The position numbers and the translations under genes were made by a program. Positions 63,535 through 64,000 of a stretch of 64,000 nt of DNA are shown piece after piece (position 1 is the stretch's first letter; every line of letters begins with the position of its first letter). The notes beneath the pieces are model-generated. The model did no database searches. It saw only the letters and a program-made list of their open reading frames with translations, and had not been told where the DNA came from. Source of the DNA: Mycobacterium sp. ITM-2016-00317 (GTDB lineage Bacteria; Actinomycetota; Actinomycetes; Mycobacteriales; Mycobacteriaceae); assembly GCF_002968295.1 (NCBI RefSeq), contig NZ_CP134399.1, forward strand, positions 1,798,001-1,862,000, in the 5' to 3' direction.

Positions 63535-64000
63535 TCACCGCACTGCCTGCAGCGCTTCGAGCATGCGCGCGAAGTGTTTCGGGTGCCAGATGTCCTGGTC
63601 CTCCCCCCAGCCGATCCGGCCGTCGAACTCCCAGCGCATCAACGCGGTGCTGCCGCCGCCGCGTTCGCAGATGTGGCTGACAGTGAAACCCTCGGCCTCC
63701 ATCGAGCGGCCGGTGAGGTCGGCGAGCCGGACCTCCATGTGGGCGCTCCACCCGGTCACGGGGTCCCGGAAGTTGCGCATCCTGCTGGCGGACTTGTCCA
63801 GCCGCTCGAAGCGGCCGTCGCGCAACAGCCATCCGTGGTTGAGCGGCGACCACCCCGCGGCGTCGCCGTCGGCGACGCGGGCGAACGCCAGAAACCCGAC
63901 GTCGGCACCGGCATGGCCGAAGATGTACTGGATGCGGCCGCGTCCCCGTTCCCGCTCGATCTCCCGCCACCGCGGACCCCCGGGGTGGCGCACCCGGGAC
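63535..64000 (-). CDS. C-terminal part of a DUF7064-like / tocopherol-cyclase-like protein
   Basis: The frame stays open to the right edge, so the N-terminus lies outside. 150 or so residues are visible: AGADVGFLAFARVADGDAAGWSPLNHGWLLRDG, ADLTGRSMEAEGFTV and ALMRWEFDGRIGWGEDQDIW. The Trp-rich beta pattern with a final WGEDQDIW resembles mycobacterial proteins of the lipocalin-like DUF7064/hydroxyneurosporene synthase group. No reaction known. Co-oriented with the CoA-transferase. Confidence 0.6.
   Translation of the reverse strand, partial: SRVRHPGGPRWREIERERGRGRIQYIFGHAGADVGFLAFARVADGDAAGWSPLNHGWLLRDGRFERLDKSASRMRNFRDPVTGWSAHMEVRLADLTGRSMEAEGFTVSHICERGGGSTALMRWEFDGRIGWGEDQDIWHPKHFARMLEALQAVR

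Overview
The window is high-GC actinobacterial DNA and almost certainly a fast-growing Mycobacterium (Mycolicibacterium-like) chromosome. Three things support this: an antigen 85 mycolyltransferase, the order prfB / MscS-like / Pro-Thr-rich protein / ftsE / ftsX / smpB next to fprA (the M. tuberculosis Rv3106-Rv3100c block), and a complete yrbE-mce operon. A fadE24-fadE23 pair with a hisN-type phosphatase matches the Rv3137-Rv3140 neighbourhood. The tmRNA tag ADSNQRDYALAA differs by one residue from the M. tuberculosis tag as I recall it.

Layout. 1-2.6 kb: tail of a DUF222/HNH (13E12-type) protein, a Ddn-like F420 enzyme, and a TetR regulator with an acyl-CoA-dehydrogenase-fold oxidase separated by a perfect palindrome. 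3-10.9 kb: antigen 85 gene with a strong terminator, a YhdH-type reductase, a molybdopterin oxidoreductase, fadE23, fadE24 and hisN. 11-21.4 kb: housekeeping block fprA, prfB, MscS-like, ftsEX, smpB, an EamA transporter, a membrane GGDEF-EAL protein, then ssrA and its terminator. 21.5-32.8 kb: accessory genes. These include a foreign-looking uracil-DNA-glycosylase-like gene directly after ssrA, a frameshifted NYN gene, two cutinases, a hotdog thioesterase, a DUF2993 protein, a SnoaL remnant, an APH(6)-like kinase, an LLM monooxygenase, a tocopherol-cyclase-like protein, an APC permease and a methyltransferase.

33.3-38.9 kb is a signalling island: PAS-ANTAR protein, STAS protein, a very large PAS/GAF/histidine kinase/receiver protein, a SpoIIE phosphatase with an RsbW-like ATPase, and a second STAS protein. 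The kinase and phosphatase look like one polypeptide split by a single-base frameshift. It reads as a two-component and partner-switching hybrid controlling an alternative sigma factor. 38.9-42.2 kb holds a LigD-type polymerase and a coupled sulfotransferase/DUF1214 pair; 42.4-45.4 kb is a TAXI-type TRAP transporter (fused permease plus lipoprotein binding protein).

46.7-59.5 kb is one long plus-strand operon: acyl-CoA dehydrogenase, amidohydrolase, small coiled protein, yrbEA, yrbEB, mceA-F, an Mce-associated protein and a secreted DUF3298/RsiV-like protein. It is flanked by a divergent frameshifted acyl-CoA dehydrogenase and, at its 3' end, by an aldehyde dehydrogenase, a FadR-type GntR regulator and a class III CoA-transferase. 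The two divergent promoter regions bracketing this block share the motif TGAG-N4-ATCAGT, suggesting one regulon for import and degradation of a lipid-like or hydrophobic substrate.

Three genes carry apparent one-base indels in short G/C runs (about 23,382, 37,468 and 46,030). This may be sequencing error or real decay and should be settled before these loci are interpreted.
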